A program made the position numbers and the translations under genes. A stretch of DNA of 64,000 nucleotides. Source: an uncultured Collinsella sp. (GTDB taxonomy: Bacteria; Actinomycetota; Coriobacteriia; Coriobacteriales; Coriobacteriaceae). The stretch covers positions 101,233-165,232 of the forward strand of contig CAUDQR010000002.1 in the NCBI GenBank assembly GCA_958451615.1, given 5' to 3'. The notes beneath the pieces are model-generated. The model searched no databases and had not been told where the DNA came from. It saw nothing but the letters and a program-made list of their open reading frames with translations. Of this stretch, positions 41,290 to 49,633 are shown piece after piece (within the stretch, counting starts at the first letter, position 1; every line of letters begins with the position of its first letter).

Positions 41290-42018
41290 ATGGGTTACAT
41301 GCTCGAGACGCGCGGGCTCACCAAGCGCTTCGGCCGCGGCGACCAGGCGCAGGACGCCGTGGCCGACGTGAGCCTTCATATCCGCGAGGGCGAGGTGTAC
41401 GGGCTGCTCGGCCCCAACGGTGCCGGCAAGTCGACAACGCTCAAGATGATCTGCGGGATGCTGCGGCCGACGGCCGGGGAGATCCTCTTTGCCGGGCACG
41501 CCTGGCGCCGCGAGGACCTCTACGCAATCGGCAGCCTCATCGAGGAGGCGCCGCTCTACCCCAACCTCACCGCGCGCGAGAACCTGCGCGTGCGCACCAC
41601 GCTGCTGGGCCTTCCCGAGAGCCGCATAGATGAGGTGCTCGCCGCCGTGGACCTCGCGGACACCGGGAAGAAGCGCGCCGGGCGCTTCTCGATGGGTATG
41701 CGGCAGCGCCTGGGGCTCGCGCTGGCGCTGATCGCCCGGCCACGCCTGCTCGTGCTCGACGAGCCCACCAACGGCCTCGACCCCATCGGCATCGAGGAGC
41801 TGCGCGACCAGATCCGCGGCTTCGCGGCGGCGGGTACGACGGTGATCGTCTCGAGCCACATCCTCTCCGAGGTGCAGCAGATGGCGGACACCATCGGCAT
41901 CATCTGCGGGGGGCGCCTCGCCTACGAGGATGCGCTTCGTCCCGGGCAGGACCTCGAGGAACTCTTCATGAGCTTCTGCCGGGAAGGGCGACGAGCGCGC
42001 GGGGAGGTGGCGGCATGA
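41290..42018 (+). CDS. ABC transporter ATPase, lantibiotic-immunity (LanF/BcrA) type
   Basis: A 242-residue ATPase: Walker A GPNGAGKS (41-48), signature FSMGMRQ (133-139), Walker B LLVLDEP (153-159). The Q loop has glutamate in place of glutamine (LIEEAPLYPNLTARENL), a feature reported for LanF-type lantibiotic-immunity ATPases. It overlaps the first permease by four bases. Together with two ABC-2 permeases and a two-component system this suggests export of, or protection from, a cationic peptide antibiotic. The gene has far more G+C at third positions than its neighbours. Confidence 0.88.
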   Translation: MGYMLETRGLTKRFGRGDQAQDAVADVSLHIREGEVYGLLGPNGAGKSTTLKMICGMLRPTAGEILFAGHAWRREDLYAIGSLIEEAPLYPNLTARENLRVRTTLLGLPESRIDEVLAAVDLADTGKKRAGRFSMGMRQRLGLALALIARPRLLVLDEPTNGLDPIGIEELRDQIRGFAAAGTTVIVSSHILSEVQQMADTIGIICGGRLAYEDALRPGQDLEELFMSFCREGRRARGEVAA

Positions 42019-42785
42019 CGGGCGAGAAAGGCGGCCTGCTTGCGGCCCTGCGCGCCGAGGCCCTGAAGTCGCGCCACGCGGCACCGGTTCGCCTGGCCGT
42101 GCTCATGGCGCTGCCGATGCCGCTGCTCGGCGCGATGCCCTACCGGGGCGTGCAGATCTTCAGCGCGTGGAACTACTGGTACGCGCTCTTCCTGCCCGTG
42201 TCTCTCTCGCTCGTGGTGGCGTGCGTCGCGCGGGCGGACGCGCGCACGCGGATGCGGGGGCTTCTGGGCCTGGGCTTCCCGCTCGGGCGCGCCTGGTGGG
42301 CCAAGGCGCTCTGGTGCCTCGCGCTCTGCACGCTCTCGAACCTCGTGGTCTTCGGCATCTACCTCGCGGGATCGGCGTTCTCCTCGCAGGGTCTCACGGC
42401 CGCGGGCACGCTCACGATGCTCCTCTGCGCGCTCGCCAACACGGTGACCGCGGCGTGGATGATCCCCGCAGGGCTCTTCCTCACGGCGAGGCTCGGCATG
42501 CTCGCGGGCATCTTCTGCCCGCTCGCCGCGCAGCTCGTGGGTGGGTTCGCCTGGTCGCTGATGCCGCTGCCGCAGCTCTTTCCGCCGTCGGCGAGCATGG
42601 TCATCCCCACGAGCTTCATTCCCGTGCTGCCGAGCGGCGAGCCGCTCGCGGCGGACATGGCGCTCGGCGGGGCGCTCACGGCGGACGGCGTGCTCACGCT
42701 GGCGGGTCTTGCGGTCTGTGCGCTCGCGTTCGCCGCGCTCACGGCGGCGGGCGCGGCCTGGTTCGCGCGCTCCGAGGAGAGGTGA
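42015..42785 (+). CDS. ABC-2 type permease, LanE-like
   Basis: A 256-residue membrane protein with about six hydrophobic segments; a start LLAALRAEALKSRHAAPVRLAVLMALPMPLLGAM fits the N-terminus of lantibiotic-immunity permeases (short cytoplasmic helix, then membrane). It overlaps the ATPase gene start-to-stop by four bases and the second permease by one (TGATG), so expression is coupled. Substrate unknown. Confidence 0.8.
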   Translation: MTGEKGGLLAALRAEALKSRHAAPVRLAVLMALPMPLLGAMPYRGVQIFSAWNYWYALFLPVSLSLVVACVARADARTRMRGLLGLGFPLGRAWWAKALWCLALCTLSNLVVFGIYLAGSAFSSQGLTAAGTLTMLLCALANTVTAAWMIPAGLFLTARLGMLAGIFCPLAAQLVGGFAWSLMPLPQLFPPSASMVIPTSFIPVLPSGEPLAADMALGGALTADGVLTLAGLAVCALAFAALTAAGAAWFARSEER

Positions 42786-43600
42786 TGGCCATGACACGAC
42801 TCTCCGACCCGACGCCGCGCATGACTCTCCCGCGGGCCCTGCTCTCCGAGGCCCTGCGCCTGGCGCGCTCCCCGCTCACGGCGGTGCACCTCGTCTGCGG
42901 CCTGGCGGCCGGTCTTGCCTGCGGCGAGTACTTCTCCGTAGCCCGATGGGACCCGGCGTTGGGCGCGGACGCCTACGTCCAGTTTCTCGGCGCCCTCATG
43001 CCGCTCATGTCCGCCATCGTCTGCGGGCTCGCCGTGGACGAGGAGCGCGCTGCCGGGCGCCTCGCCAACCTCATGGCGGTCCCCTCGCGCGGGCGCGCCG
43101 TCGCGGCGAAGCTGCTCGCCCTTGCGGCGCTCGGCGCCGCCGCGCTGGCCGTGGCGCTCGGCGTGTTCGGGGCCGTGCTCGCCGTTGCCGGGCGCCTGCC
43201 GCTCGGGCCCGCTCCGCTTGCGGCCGCGTGGGCGGGCATCGTGCTGGGCAGCCTGCCCCTCTACGCGCTGTGGCTCGGCGTGGCCCTGCGCCTCGGCCGC
43301 AACGCCGCCATCGGCGCCGGCGCGGCGGCGATGCTCCTCGCGTTCTTCTCGGTGGGCGGACTTGCGCACGGCCTCATGACCGGCGAGCTCACCGGTGCCC
43401 TGGCGACGCCCCTGAGCTGGGTGCCGCTCGCCTGGCCCGCGCGCCTGGGGTCGCTCGGGGTTGAGGCCTTCATCGACGCCGCGCGTGCGGCGAGCCCTCT
43501 CCTCACGACTGCGCTCGCTAGCCTCGTGCTCACCCTGGCAGCCGACGCCGTCCTTCTCGCCTGGTTCTGCCGCTTCGAGGACGGGAAGGCAGATGCATAG
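42785..43600 (+). CDS. ABC-2 type permease, LanG-like
   Basis: A 271-residue protein with six predicted hydrophobic segments, beginning with LPRALLSEALRLARSPLTAVHLVCGLAAGL and carrying the DEERAAGRLANLMAVPSRGR loop seen in this permease group (usually D.E...G....L..P..R). It pairs with the preceding permease to form the transmembrane part of a heterodimeric exporter. GAGGAG at about 42774 supports ATG 42785. Its end overlaps the YxeA-like gene by eight bases. Confidence 0.8.
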   Translation: MAMTRLSDPTPRMTLPRALLSEALRLARSPLTAVHLVCGLAAGLACGEYFSVARWDPALGADAYVQFLGALMPLMSAIVCGLAVDEERAAGRLANLMAVPSRGRAVAAKLLALAALGAAALAVALGVFGAVLAVAGRLPLGPAPLAAAWAGIVLGSLPLYALWLGVALRLGRNAAIGAGAAAMLLAFFSVGGLAHGLMTGELTGALATPLSWVPLAWPARLGSLGVEAFIDAARAASPLLTTALASLVLTLAADAVLLAWFCRFEDGKADA

Positions 43601-43994
43601 GAAGCCGCTCGCCGCCGTGCTCGTCCCCCTCTCCGCAGCGTTTGTCCTGGGCGGGAATGCCCTGCTCGACGCCGGCTGGGGGTCGGCGCTGCGCTCGATC
43701 GCCGACCGCGTGCTACCCAACCCTGAGATCGCCATGTGGGCGCCCGCGCCCGAGCCCGGCAGCCACGTGAGCTCCTTCGCCGACGCCACCGGGGCGGGGG
43801 CAAACTACGTCTACCTGGTGGACGCGGCGGACGACAGAGGCAATGTCAGAGAGCTCCAGCTCATCTTCTTCGGGCGGGAGTCGGACGGCGAGGGCTGGCT
43901 CGAGATCGAGGCGCGCGGCGGCTCGGGCGTGCGATACCGCGCGTGCGACGCGGCCGAGGCAACCGTGGCTGCACGCAGGGCTCTGGACCGCTGA
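43593..43994 (+). CDS. YxeA-like (DUF1093) small exported protein
   Basis: A 133-residue protein with an N-terminal hydrophobic helix and no lipobox. The region NYVYLVDAADDRGNVRELQLIFFGRESDGEGWLEIEARG resembles the YxeA family pattern (Y.Y...G.D..G...EL.F.....L..GA.L.V...G). In Bacillus subtilis yxeA lies beside the YxdJK two-component system and YxdLM ABC transporter, which respond to a cationic peptide; the setting here is analogous. Family assignment rests on memory of the pattern only. Confidence 0.62.
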   Translation: MHRKPLAAVLVPLSAAFVLGGNALLDAGWGSALRSIADRVLPNPEIAMWAPAPEPGSHVSSFADATGAGANYVYLVDAADDRGNVRELQLIFFGRESDGEGWLEIEARGGSGVRYRACDAAEATVAARRALDR

Positions 43995-44012
43995 GTGCGG
44001 CGCTAGTACAAT
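43984..44012 (+). promoter_or_regulatory. Possible internal promoter for the two-component genes
   Basis: TGGACC (43984-43989), 17 bases, TACAAT (44007-44012). It overlaps the end of the YxeA-like gene and would give the response-regulator gene its own transcript. Confidence 0.4.
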
Positions 44013-44038
44013 TCCGACGAGAGTTTCAGGAGGTCAAC

Positions 44039-44701
44039 ATGGCGAGGATACTGGCAGTGGATGATGAACGGGCGATCCTCGACGCGCTCGCGCGCGTCCT
44101 CGGCCGCGACGGCCATGAGGTCGTCAGGGCGACGGACCCGACGGCGGTCCCGGGGATGGACCTCTCGCGCTTCGACCTCGTGCTCTGCGACGTCATGATG
44201 CCGGGGCTCGACGGCTTCGAGCTCGTGCGGCAGATCCGCCCGGACTTCGACGGGCCCATCGTCTTCCTGACCGCGCGCGTGGCCGAGGAGGATGCCGTGG
44301 CCGGCTACGGCCTGGGAGCCGACGACTACGTCCGCAAGCCCTTCGGGGCCGCGGAGCTGCGCGCCAAGGTCGCGGCCCATCTACGCCGTGAGCGCCGGCC
44401 GCGCTCGCACGCCCTCTCCTTCGGGGAGGTGCGGATCGACCTCGGGGCGCGCGACCTCGCCGTTGGTGGCGAGACCGTGCCGCTCACGCCCACCGAGTAC
44501 GCCATCTGCGAGTACCTCGCGCGCCACCCCGGGCAGGTCATGAGCCGCGCGCAGATACGCGAGGCGGTGCTCGGCTGGGAGAGCGACTCCGACGACGCGG
44601 CCATATCCATGCAGGTCAGTCGCGCCCGGAGGAAACTCTCCGAGGCCGGCGCCGATCCGATCGCGACCGTCTGGGGGATGGGGTACAAGTGGCAGCTCTG
44701 A
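44039..44701 (+). CDS. OmpR-family response regulator
   Basis: A 220-residue regulator: receiver domain with acidic pair DD (8-9), phospho-acceptor D51 in LCDVMMPG, switch T and K in LTAR and RKPFG, then a winged-helix DNA-binding domain (VPLTPTEYAICEYLARHPGQVMSRAQI...WGMGYKW). CAGGAGG precedes ATG 44039. It overlaps the kinase gene by 13 bases. It most likely controls the adjacent transporter operon. Confidence 0.93.
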   Translation: MARILAVDDERAILDALARVLGRDGHEVVRATDPTAVPGMDLSRFDLVLCDVMMPGLDGFELVRQIRPDFDGPIVFLTARVAEEDAVAGYGLGADDYVRKPFGAAELRAKVAAHLRRERRPRSHALSFGEVRIDLGARDLAVGGETVPLTPTEYAICEYLARHPGQVMSRAQIREAVLGWESDSDDAAISMQVSRARRKLSEAGADPIATVWGMGYKWQL

Positions 44702-46125
44702 AGATCGGGGCGCGAGGTCGCGGGGGCATGCCGCTCTCCTTCGTCATCGCGCGCTACTTCGCCTACGCGTTCGCGGCGGTCGCCACGGCGTGGCTCGCGT
44801 CGTTCATGGTGCTCTCCGTGGCGATCAACGCGGGCTTCGTCTACGAGGCAAGCTGGGGGCCGGCCAATGCGCGCGAGGTCGCGGAGGGCCTGGCACGAGA
44901 CGGCGTCTGCGGGCAGCAGGACGTGCCGACGGCGTACCGCTACCTCATCCTGAACAAGGACGGAAACGTGCTGATGACAGACCTCGAGGGCACGCGGCTC
45001 GAGGGCGCGGCGGAAATGGCCCGTGCGGCACTCGCCGCGGATCCGGGCACAGTGGAGATCGAGGGCGGGGGCTCGGGCCTCACCTACGCCGCGTTCCCGC
45101 TCAAGGGCGGCGGGGCCTGCGCACTCGTCAGCGAGTACCTGCCGCAGTGGGTCTCGCGCGATCTCGCCAGCCTGCTTCCCAACCCGCAGAACCTCATGCT
45201 CGTCGGCGCCGCTGTGGGAAGCGCGCTCGCGCTCGCGCTCGTGGCGCGCCGCGCGAGCCGCGTGATCTCGCGCAAGATGGCGCCGCTCGCGGAGGCGGCG
45301 GGGCGCGTCGGCGCGGGGGAGCTCGACTTCGCGGTCGGCAGCACCAACGTGCGTGAGGTGAACGACGTCCTCGCCGCGATGGACGCCATGCGGGCCTCCC
45401 TCGCCGAGTCGCTCGAGGCCCGCTGGGCCGCGGAGCGGGGACAGCGCGAGCAGATGGCGTCGCTCGCCCACGACCTCAAGACGCCGCTCACCGTGCTGCG
45501 CGCCAACGCCGACTTCGTGGCGGAGGAGCTGGAAGACGAGAAAGACGCCGACCTCTCGGCCGCCGCGCGCGACATAGCCGACGGTGTCGAAAGGCTCGAC
45601 GGCTACGTGCGCCTGCTCATCGAGGCCTCGCGCGGGTCCGGCGGGGCGGAGAGGGCCCCCATGCGGCCGGCCGAGCTCTGCGAACAGGTCCTCGCCGAGG
45701 CTGCCCAGATCGCCCGGGCGCGAGGCGTGGCGCTCGACGCGGCCACGGGCCCCGCTGTCGCGGGCGCGCCCGAGGCCCCGCTCGACCGAACCGCCCTGGC
45801 GCGAGCCGCCGCGAACCTCGTGGCCAACGCCGCCGAGCACGCGCGCTCGCGCGTGGCGGTCTCCTGCGACGTCGCGGGCGGACACCTCGTCATCGAGGTG
45901 GCCGACGACGGACCGGGCTTCTCTCCCGCCGCCCTCGAACGCGGCTGCGAGCGCCTCTTCACAGACGACTCCTCCCGCTCCTCGCGCGACGGAGGCCGCC
46001 ACTACGGGCTCGGCCTCCACGTCGCCTCCGAGGCCGCGAGCGCCCACGGGGGCTCCGTCTCGCTCGCCAACAGCCCCTCGGGCGGCGCGGTGGTCACCAT
46101 CGCGGTCCCCCTGTGCGGGATCTGA
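44689..46125 (+). CDS. Membrane sensor histidine kinase
   Basis: A 478-residue kinase: two transmembrane helices (about 19-47 and 168-186) around an extracytoplasmic domain of about 120 residues, a HAMP-like region, H box with H261 in SLAHDLKTPLTVL, N box NLVANAAEHARS, and G boxes DDGPGF and GLGLHVA. The sizeable sensor domain differs from the very short one of BceS-type kinases, so it may sense ligand itself. GTG 44689 is the probable start, with an in-frame ATG at 44728 as alternative. No terminator is seen behind it. Confidence 0.9.
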   Translation: MAALKIGARGRGGMPLSFVIARYFAYAFAAVATAWLASFMVLSVAINAGFVYEASWGPANAREVAEGLARDGVCGQQDVPTAYRYLILNKDGNVLMTDLEGTRLEGAAEMARAALAADPGTVEIEGGGSGLTYAAFPLKGGGACALVSEYLPQWVSRDLASLLPNPQNLMLVGAAVGSALALALVARRASRVISRKMAPLAEAAGRVGAGELDFAVGSTNVREVNDVLAAMDAMRASLAESLEARWAAERGQREQMASLAHDLKTPLTVLRANADFVAEELEDEKDADLSAAARDIADGVERLDGYVRLLIEASRGSGGAERAPMRPAELCEQVLAEAAQIARARGVALDAATGPAVAGAPEAPLDRTALARAAANLVANAAEHARSRVAVSCDVAGGHLVIEVADDGPGFSPAALERGCERLFTDDSSRSSRDGGRHYGLGLHVASEAASAHGGSVSLANSPSGGAVVTIAVPLCGI

Positions 46126-46130
46126 CGACT

Positions 46131-46214
46131 TCCTCGATGTCTACCTCGACTGCGATATGTCGCTCGCCGAGGCCGCGACGAGATGGTGTTGCGTCTGCCC
46201 CGCTTGGTGCTTCT
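46131..46214 (+). other. Short open remnant behind the kinase gene
   Basis: A 27-codon open stretch (DDFLDVYLDCDMSLAEAATRW..) keeps the high-GC composition of the preceding block and then ends at a TAG, after which the DNA becomes AT-rich. It lacks a start codon. It may be the tail of a lost HTH gene, but this is weak. The remaining 46215-46694 contains small ORFs in several frames without ribosome-binding sites; I see no gene there. Confidence 0.25.
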
Positions 46215-46694
46215 AGCTCAAATTTAATCTGATGTAAGGCTCGTGCAATCCTGCATGGGCCGTTCTTTTGGCAATTGCTCGACCGATTCGTGGCTTGAAA
46301 CACAAATTATCGAGTTAAGGAGACATGGGGTCATACAGCGGCTCTCAGAGCGCCTGCCGCTCTCCCCTCGCCATTACCCCTGCGGCGTCCTCGTATATAG
46401 CCCATCCTGCTTGGCGTTTCGTTGCAACAGCCCACTTGTCCACCGATCAAGTGAACTACTGGAATTAATACAGCGACACGCTTGTCCGTTACAGTCGCTA
46501 TATCTGTGTTAATCGCCGCGATAAATACAGCCTGCACTCGGCTGCATACCAGCTACGCGTATGTAGATTCATATCGCGTTAATAAATCGGCTCAAGCGTG
46601 TGCAAAACGCGCAAGTAGCCGCAAAAGGCGATTATCGCGCAGGTAGATTTCTGGCACCCTGTTGCTTGCTGAAAATTAAGCAATTGCTTAAAAC

Positions 46695-46723
46695 AAAAAA
46701 GGTCAGGCACTAGGTGCCTGACC
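46695..46723 (-). terminator. Terminator of tRNA-Pro
   Basis: GGTCAGGCAC (46701-46710), TAG, GTGCCTGACC (46714-46723) is a perfect 10-bp stem; on the - strand it is followed by six T. Confidence 0.88.
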
Positions 46724-46733
46724 TGCAAACTTC

Positions 46734-46810
<77 letters not shown>

Positions 46811-46890
46811 AAGCTTTTGTTTGTTGCTCTGCTCTCGCTTGCAACAGGGAGTATATTAACCCGAAACTTTGTCCTTGTGCAAGAACTTTT

Positions 46891-48105
46891 TTACAAATTT
46901 TGAAGCAAGTCCAAAATTGTATCTGCGAGCTGGGGTTTTGTTAGAACGGGAAGTTCTTTCGTACCCGTTGTGCTCACAATCCAGGCCTTGTTGGTATCGG
47001 TTCCAAAGCCCGAATCGGCGCGCGAAACATCGTTGGCGATAATGGCATCGCAACCCTTGCGGGCTAATTTGCGCTCGGCGTACTCGACAACGTTATCGGT
47101 CTCGGCCGCAAATCCGATCACGCACCGTTCCCCCTTTTGGCGCGAGAGCTCGGCCAAGATATCGACCGTCTCGACCAGTTCGATGCGATCCAGGCGCTCG
47201 TTGGCCTTTTTGAGCTTATGGTCCGCCGGGGCCGCGGGGGTGTAGTCGGCGACAGCAGCCGCGCAAATGGCTGCATCGGCCGTCTGGAAGGCGCTGAGCG
47301 CTGCCTGCAGCATCTCTGCGGCGGTCTGCACGCGTACGCACTCCACGCCGCGTGGAACATCGAGCGATGTCGGCCCCAGCACAAGCGTGACCGCAGCACC
47401 GCGGCGAGCGGCCTCCCCCGCCAGGGCGATGCCCATCTTGCCCGACGAACGGTTGCCGATGAAGCGCACGGGATCGATCGACTCATGCGTAGGACCGGCG
47501 GTGATCACGATGCGCTTGCCTGCAAGGTCTTGGGGCACGGGATTGAGCACCTCGCAGATGGCCTCGACGATGTCCTCGGGCTCGCTCATGCGTCCCGTGT
47601 CAACGTCGCCGCAGGCAAGGTAGCCACTACCGGGGCCAACCACGTGAACGCCGCGCTCGCGCAGCGTGGCCATATTGGCCTGCGTCGCCGGCGCCCTCCA
47701 CATGCCGTTGTTCATGGCGGGGGCGATCACGATGGGTCGCGGCGTGGCAAGCAGCGTAGTGGAGATGAGGTCATCGGCGATACCGTTTGCCATCTTGGCG
47801 ATGATATTGGCCGTTGCGGGCGCCACGACCACCAAGTCGGGCTCCTGCGCCAGCGAGATATGGTGGATGGGGTCGGAGGGGTCGTCGAATAGCCCAACCG
47901 CGACCGGCTCATTGGTGAGCGCACGGAAGGTGAGCGGCCCCACGAACTCAGTGGCATGCTCGCTCATGACGACCTTGACGTGCGCGCCGCGCTTTTGCAG
48001 CAGGCGCACGATATTGCACGACTTATAGGCGGCGATCCCGCCGGTAATGCCCAGCAGGATCGTTTTTCCCTCAAGTTGCATTGAATTGTTGGGTGCCGCC
48101 GTCAT
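46891..48105 (-). CDS. coaBC: Bifunctional phosphopantothenoylcysteine decarboxylase / phosphopantothenate--cysteine ligase
   Basis: A 404-residue CoaBC. The N-terminal flavin decarboxylase half has GITGGIAAYKS, APATANIIAKMANGIADDL, PAMNNGMW and the substrate flap ACGDVDTGRM. The ligase half has ITAGPTHESIDPVRFIGNRSSGKMG, AAAVADYTP and KKANERLDRIELVETVDIL. It makes 4'-phosphopantetheine from phosphopantothenate for CoA synthesis. It is the last gene of the long - strand array, two bases after the zinc-ribbon gene. Confidence 0.96.
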   Translation of the reverse strand: MTAAPNNSMQLEGKTILLGITGGIAAYKSCNIVRLLQKRGAHVKVVMSEHATEFVGPLTFRALTNEPVAVGLFDDPSDPIHHISLAQEPDLVVVAPATANIIAKMANGIADDLISTTLLATPRPIVIAPAMNNGMWRAPATQANMATLRERGVHVVGPGSGYLACGDVDTGRMSEPEDIVEAICEVLNPVPQDLAGKRIVITAGPTHESIDPVRFIGNRSSGKMGIALAGEAARRGAAVTLVLGPTSLDVPRGVECVRVQTAAEMLQAALSAFQTADAAICAAAVADYTPAAPADHKLKKANERLDRIELVETVDILAELSRQKGERCVIGFAAETDNVVEYAERKLARKGCDAIIANDVSRADSGFGTDTNKAWIVSTTGTKELPVLTKPQLADTILDLLQNL

Positions 48106-48107
48106 CG

Positions 48108-48827
48108 CTAGGCTTCCTTGCTAGGGAGCACGAGCAGGCGGTGGCAGTACGGGCAGTGCGTAATCTCACTGCCGTCGTGGTTGAGGTCGCTCATGGACGA
48201 TGCCTGCAGCGCGGTGTGACAGACCGTGGGGATGTTGCCCTTGATGGTCTCGACGGCCAGGCCGCGGAACTGCTTGAGCAGGCGCTCGTAGTCGCTGAGC
48301 ACGTCGGTGGGCAGCGTAGCGGCCAGCGCGGTGCGCTCCTTGGTGGCGGCTTCGATCTGAGCCTGCAGGTCGGCAGCCTTGGCGCGGGCGGCCTTGGTAT
48401 CGGCCTTCACGCCCTCTTCGAACTTGGCGATGATTGCCTGCGCGCGGGTCTCGCGGTCGAGCGCCTCTTTGTGGGCGACAACGACGTCCTTGCGGGTGTG
48501 CTCAATCTTGTCCAGACGCTTGGCCAGGGTGGCGAGCTCGTTCTCCAGGTCCTGAACCTCGCGATAGTCAGAGCCGTCGACGTGGCGCTTCTTGGCGGCC
48601 TCGATGGCGTTGTTGGTCTGAATCTCGGTGGTGTTGAGATCGTCGAGCTCAATGTCCAGGTCCTTGCGTTGGGCGTAGAGCTTGGTCATCTCGGACTTGA
48701 GCTTTACATAGGTCTTGCGCTTGGAAGCGAGCTCCTTGAGCTCCGGCATATTGGCAAGTTCGCTCTTGTTGCGGGCGAGCTCCAAATCGATCTGTTGCAG
48801 CTTGAGTAGCGTAGCGCCGGCGCTCAT
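48108..48827 (-). CDS. Coiled-coil protein with C-terminal C4 zinc ribbon
   Basis: A 239-residue protein: a long antiparallel coiled coil (about 1-165), then a zinc ribbon. The C-terminal PTVCHTALQ...HCPYCHRLL supplies CxxC and an upstream Cys; the usual fourth Cys appears as VCHT, so the site may be CH-type. The family (COG1579/CT398-like) is widespread and poorly understood, with proposals around secretion or RNA. The start at 48827 follows AAGGAGAG. It overlaps nif3 by four bases (ATGA), and the nif3/zinc-ribbon pair is conserved in many bacteria. Confidence 0.85.
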   Translation of the reverse strand: MSAGATLLKLQQIDLELARNKSELANMPELKELASKRKTYVKLKSEMTKLYAQRKDLDIELDDLNTTEIQTNNAIEAAKKRHVDGSDYREVQDLENELATLAKRLDKIEHTRKDVVVAHKEALDRETRAQAIIAKFEEGVKADTKAARAKAADLQAQIEAATKERTALAATLPTDVLSDYERLLKQFRGLAVETIKGNIPTVCHTALQASSMSDLNHDGSEITHCPYCHRLLVLPSKEA

Positions 48828-49633
48828 AAGTTCTCTCCTTTTGTCACAGTCCACCATTGGCAAGGGTTCAGTATTTTAATCGCATGACGGGGGTCAACCC
48901 CGGCGTCAACCGTAGAGTTCATCAAGATATCCACGAACGGCTCCTCGGAGCGGTCGTGGCCGAGCAAGATCACCGGCAGACCGCGCAGAGTGAGGTCCTG
49001 TGCCGCGTGGTAGCCCGCCTCGCCCGTCACGATGACATCCGCACCGGCGGCGATGGCAAGCACGCCAAAGTCACCCAGCGAACCGCCCAAAATTGCGATG
49101 GTTCGGCACGGGTGATCGGCCTCGCCCCACACGCGCGGGTCGCTGCCAAACGCCGCTGCGGCGCGTGCGGCAAGGTTGCGCAGGCTGCAGGGGTCGTGGA
49201 GGGTCGCGAGTACGCCCAGTCCGGTGAGTTCAGGCTCGTCCGCATGCTCCAGCGAGCTTATGGGCTTTGCGCCTAGCAAATCGCTCAGGCGAACGCGCGC
49301 TTCGTGCGAGCGGTCCAGGTTGGTGTGAAGCGAGATGATGCTCACGCCGCAACGAGCTGCCTCGTACAGCGCGGCGCTGCATTGGGGGCGTGTGGAATCC
49401 GACGGACAAAACGCCTCGGGCGCCTTGATATAGATGGGATGATGCGTTAGCAGCACGTTGGCGCCGGCCTCCTGGGCGCGGTGCACATTGGCTTCGGTCG
49501 CATCGAGTGCGCAGGCAACACCGGTAATCTCCGCGGCAGGGTCGCCGACGGAGAATCCTACATGGTCCCAACTCTCGGCATCGGTCTTGGGATAGCGTGC
49601 CAGCAGCGCGCGCTCAAGCTCGGCGACGATCAT
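48824..49633 (-). CDS. Nif3-like dinuclear metal center protein
   Basis: A 269-residue member of the Nif3/NGG1-interacting family: SWDHVGFSVGDP, LLTHHPIYIK with the HH metal ligands, SLHTNLDRS, GVLA, GGSLGDFG, VTGEAGYHAAQD and LLGHDRSEE. These proteins form hexameric toroids with two metal ions per subunit; a GTP cyclohydrolase I-type 2 activity has been proposed but is uncertain. It overlaps the cysteine desulfurase gene by four bases and the zinc-ribbon gene by four. Confidence 0.9.
   Translation of the reverse strand: MIVAELERALLARYPKTDAESWDHVGFSVGDPAAEITGVACALDATEANVHRAQEAGANVLLTHHPIYIKAPEAFCPSDSTRPQCSAALYEAARCGVSIISLHTNLDRSHEARVRLSDLLGAKPISSLEHADEPELTGLGVLATLHDPCSLRNLAARAAAAFGSDPRVWGEADHPCRTIAILGGSLGDFGVLAIAAGADVIVTGEAGYHAAQDLTLRGLPVILLGHDRSEEPFVDILMNSTVDAGVDPRHAIKILNPCQWWTVTKGENL

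Noticed and set aside
46243..46512. Open frame of 89 codons in the stretch before tRNA-Pro
   Set aside because: No ribosome-binding site, unusual Cys/Ser/Leu composition, no recognisable family; consistent with non-coding DNA.
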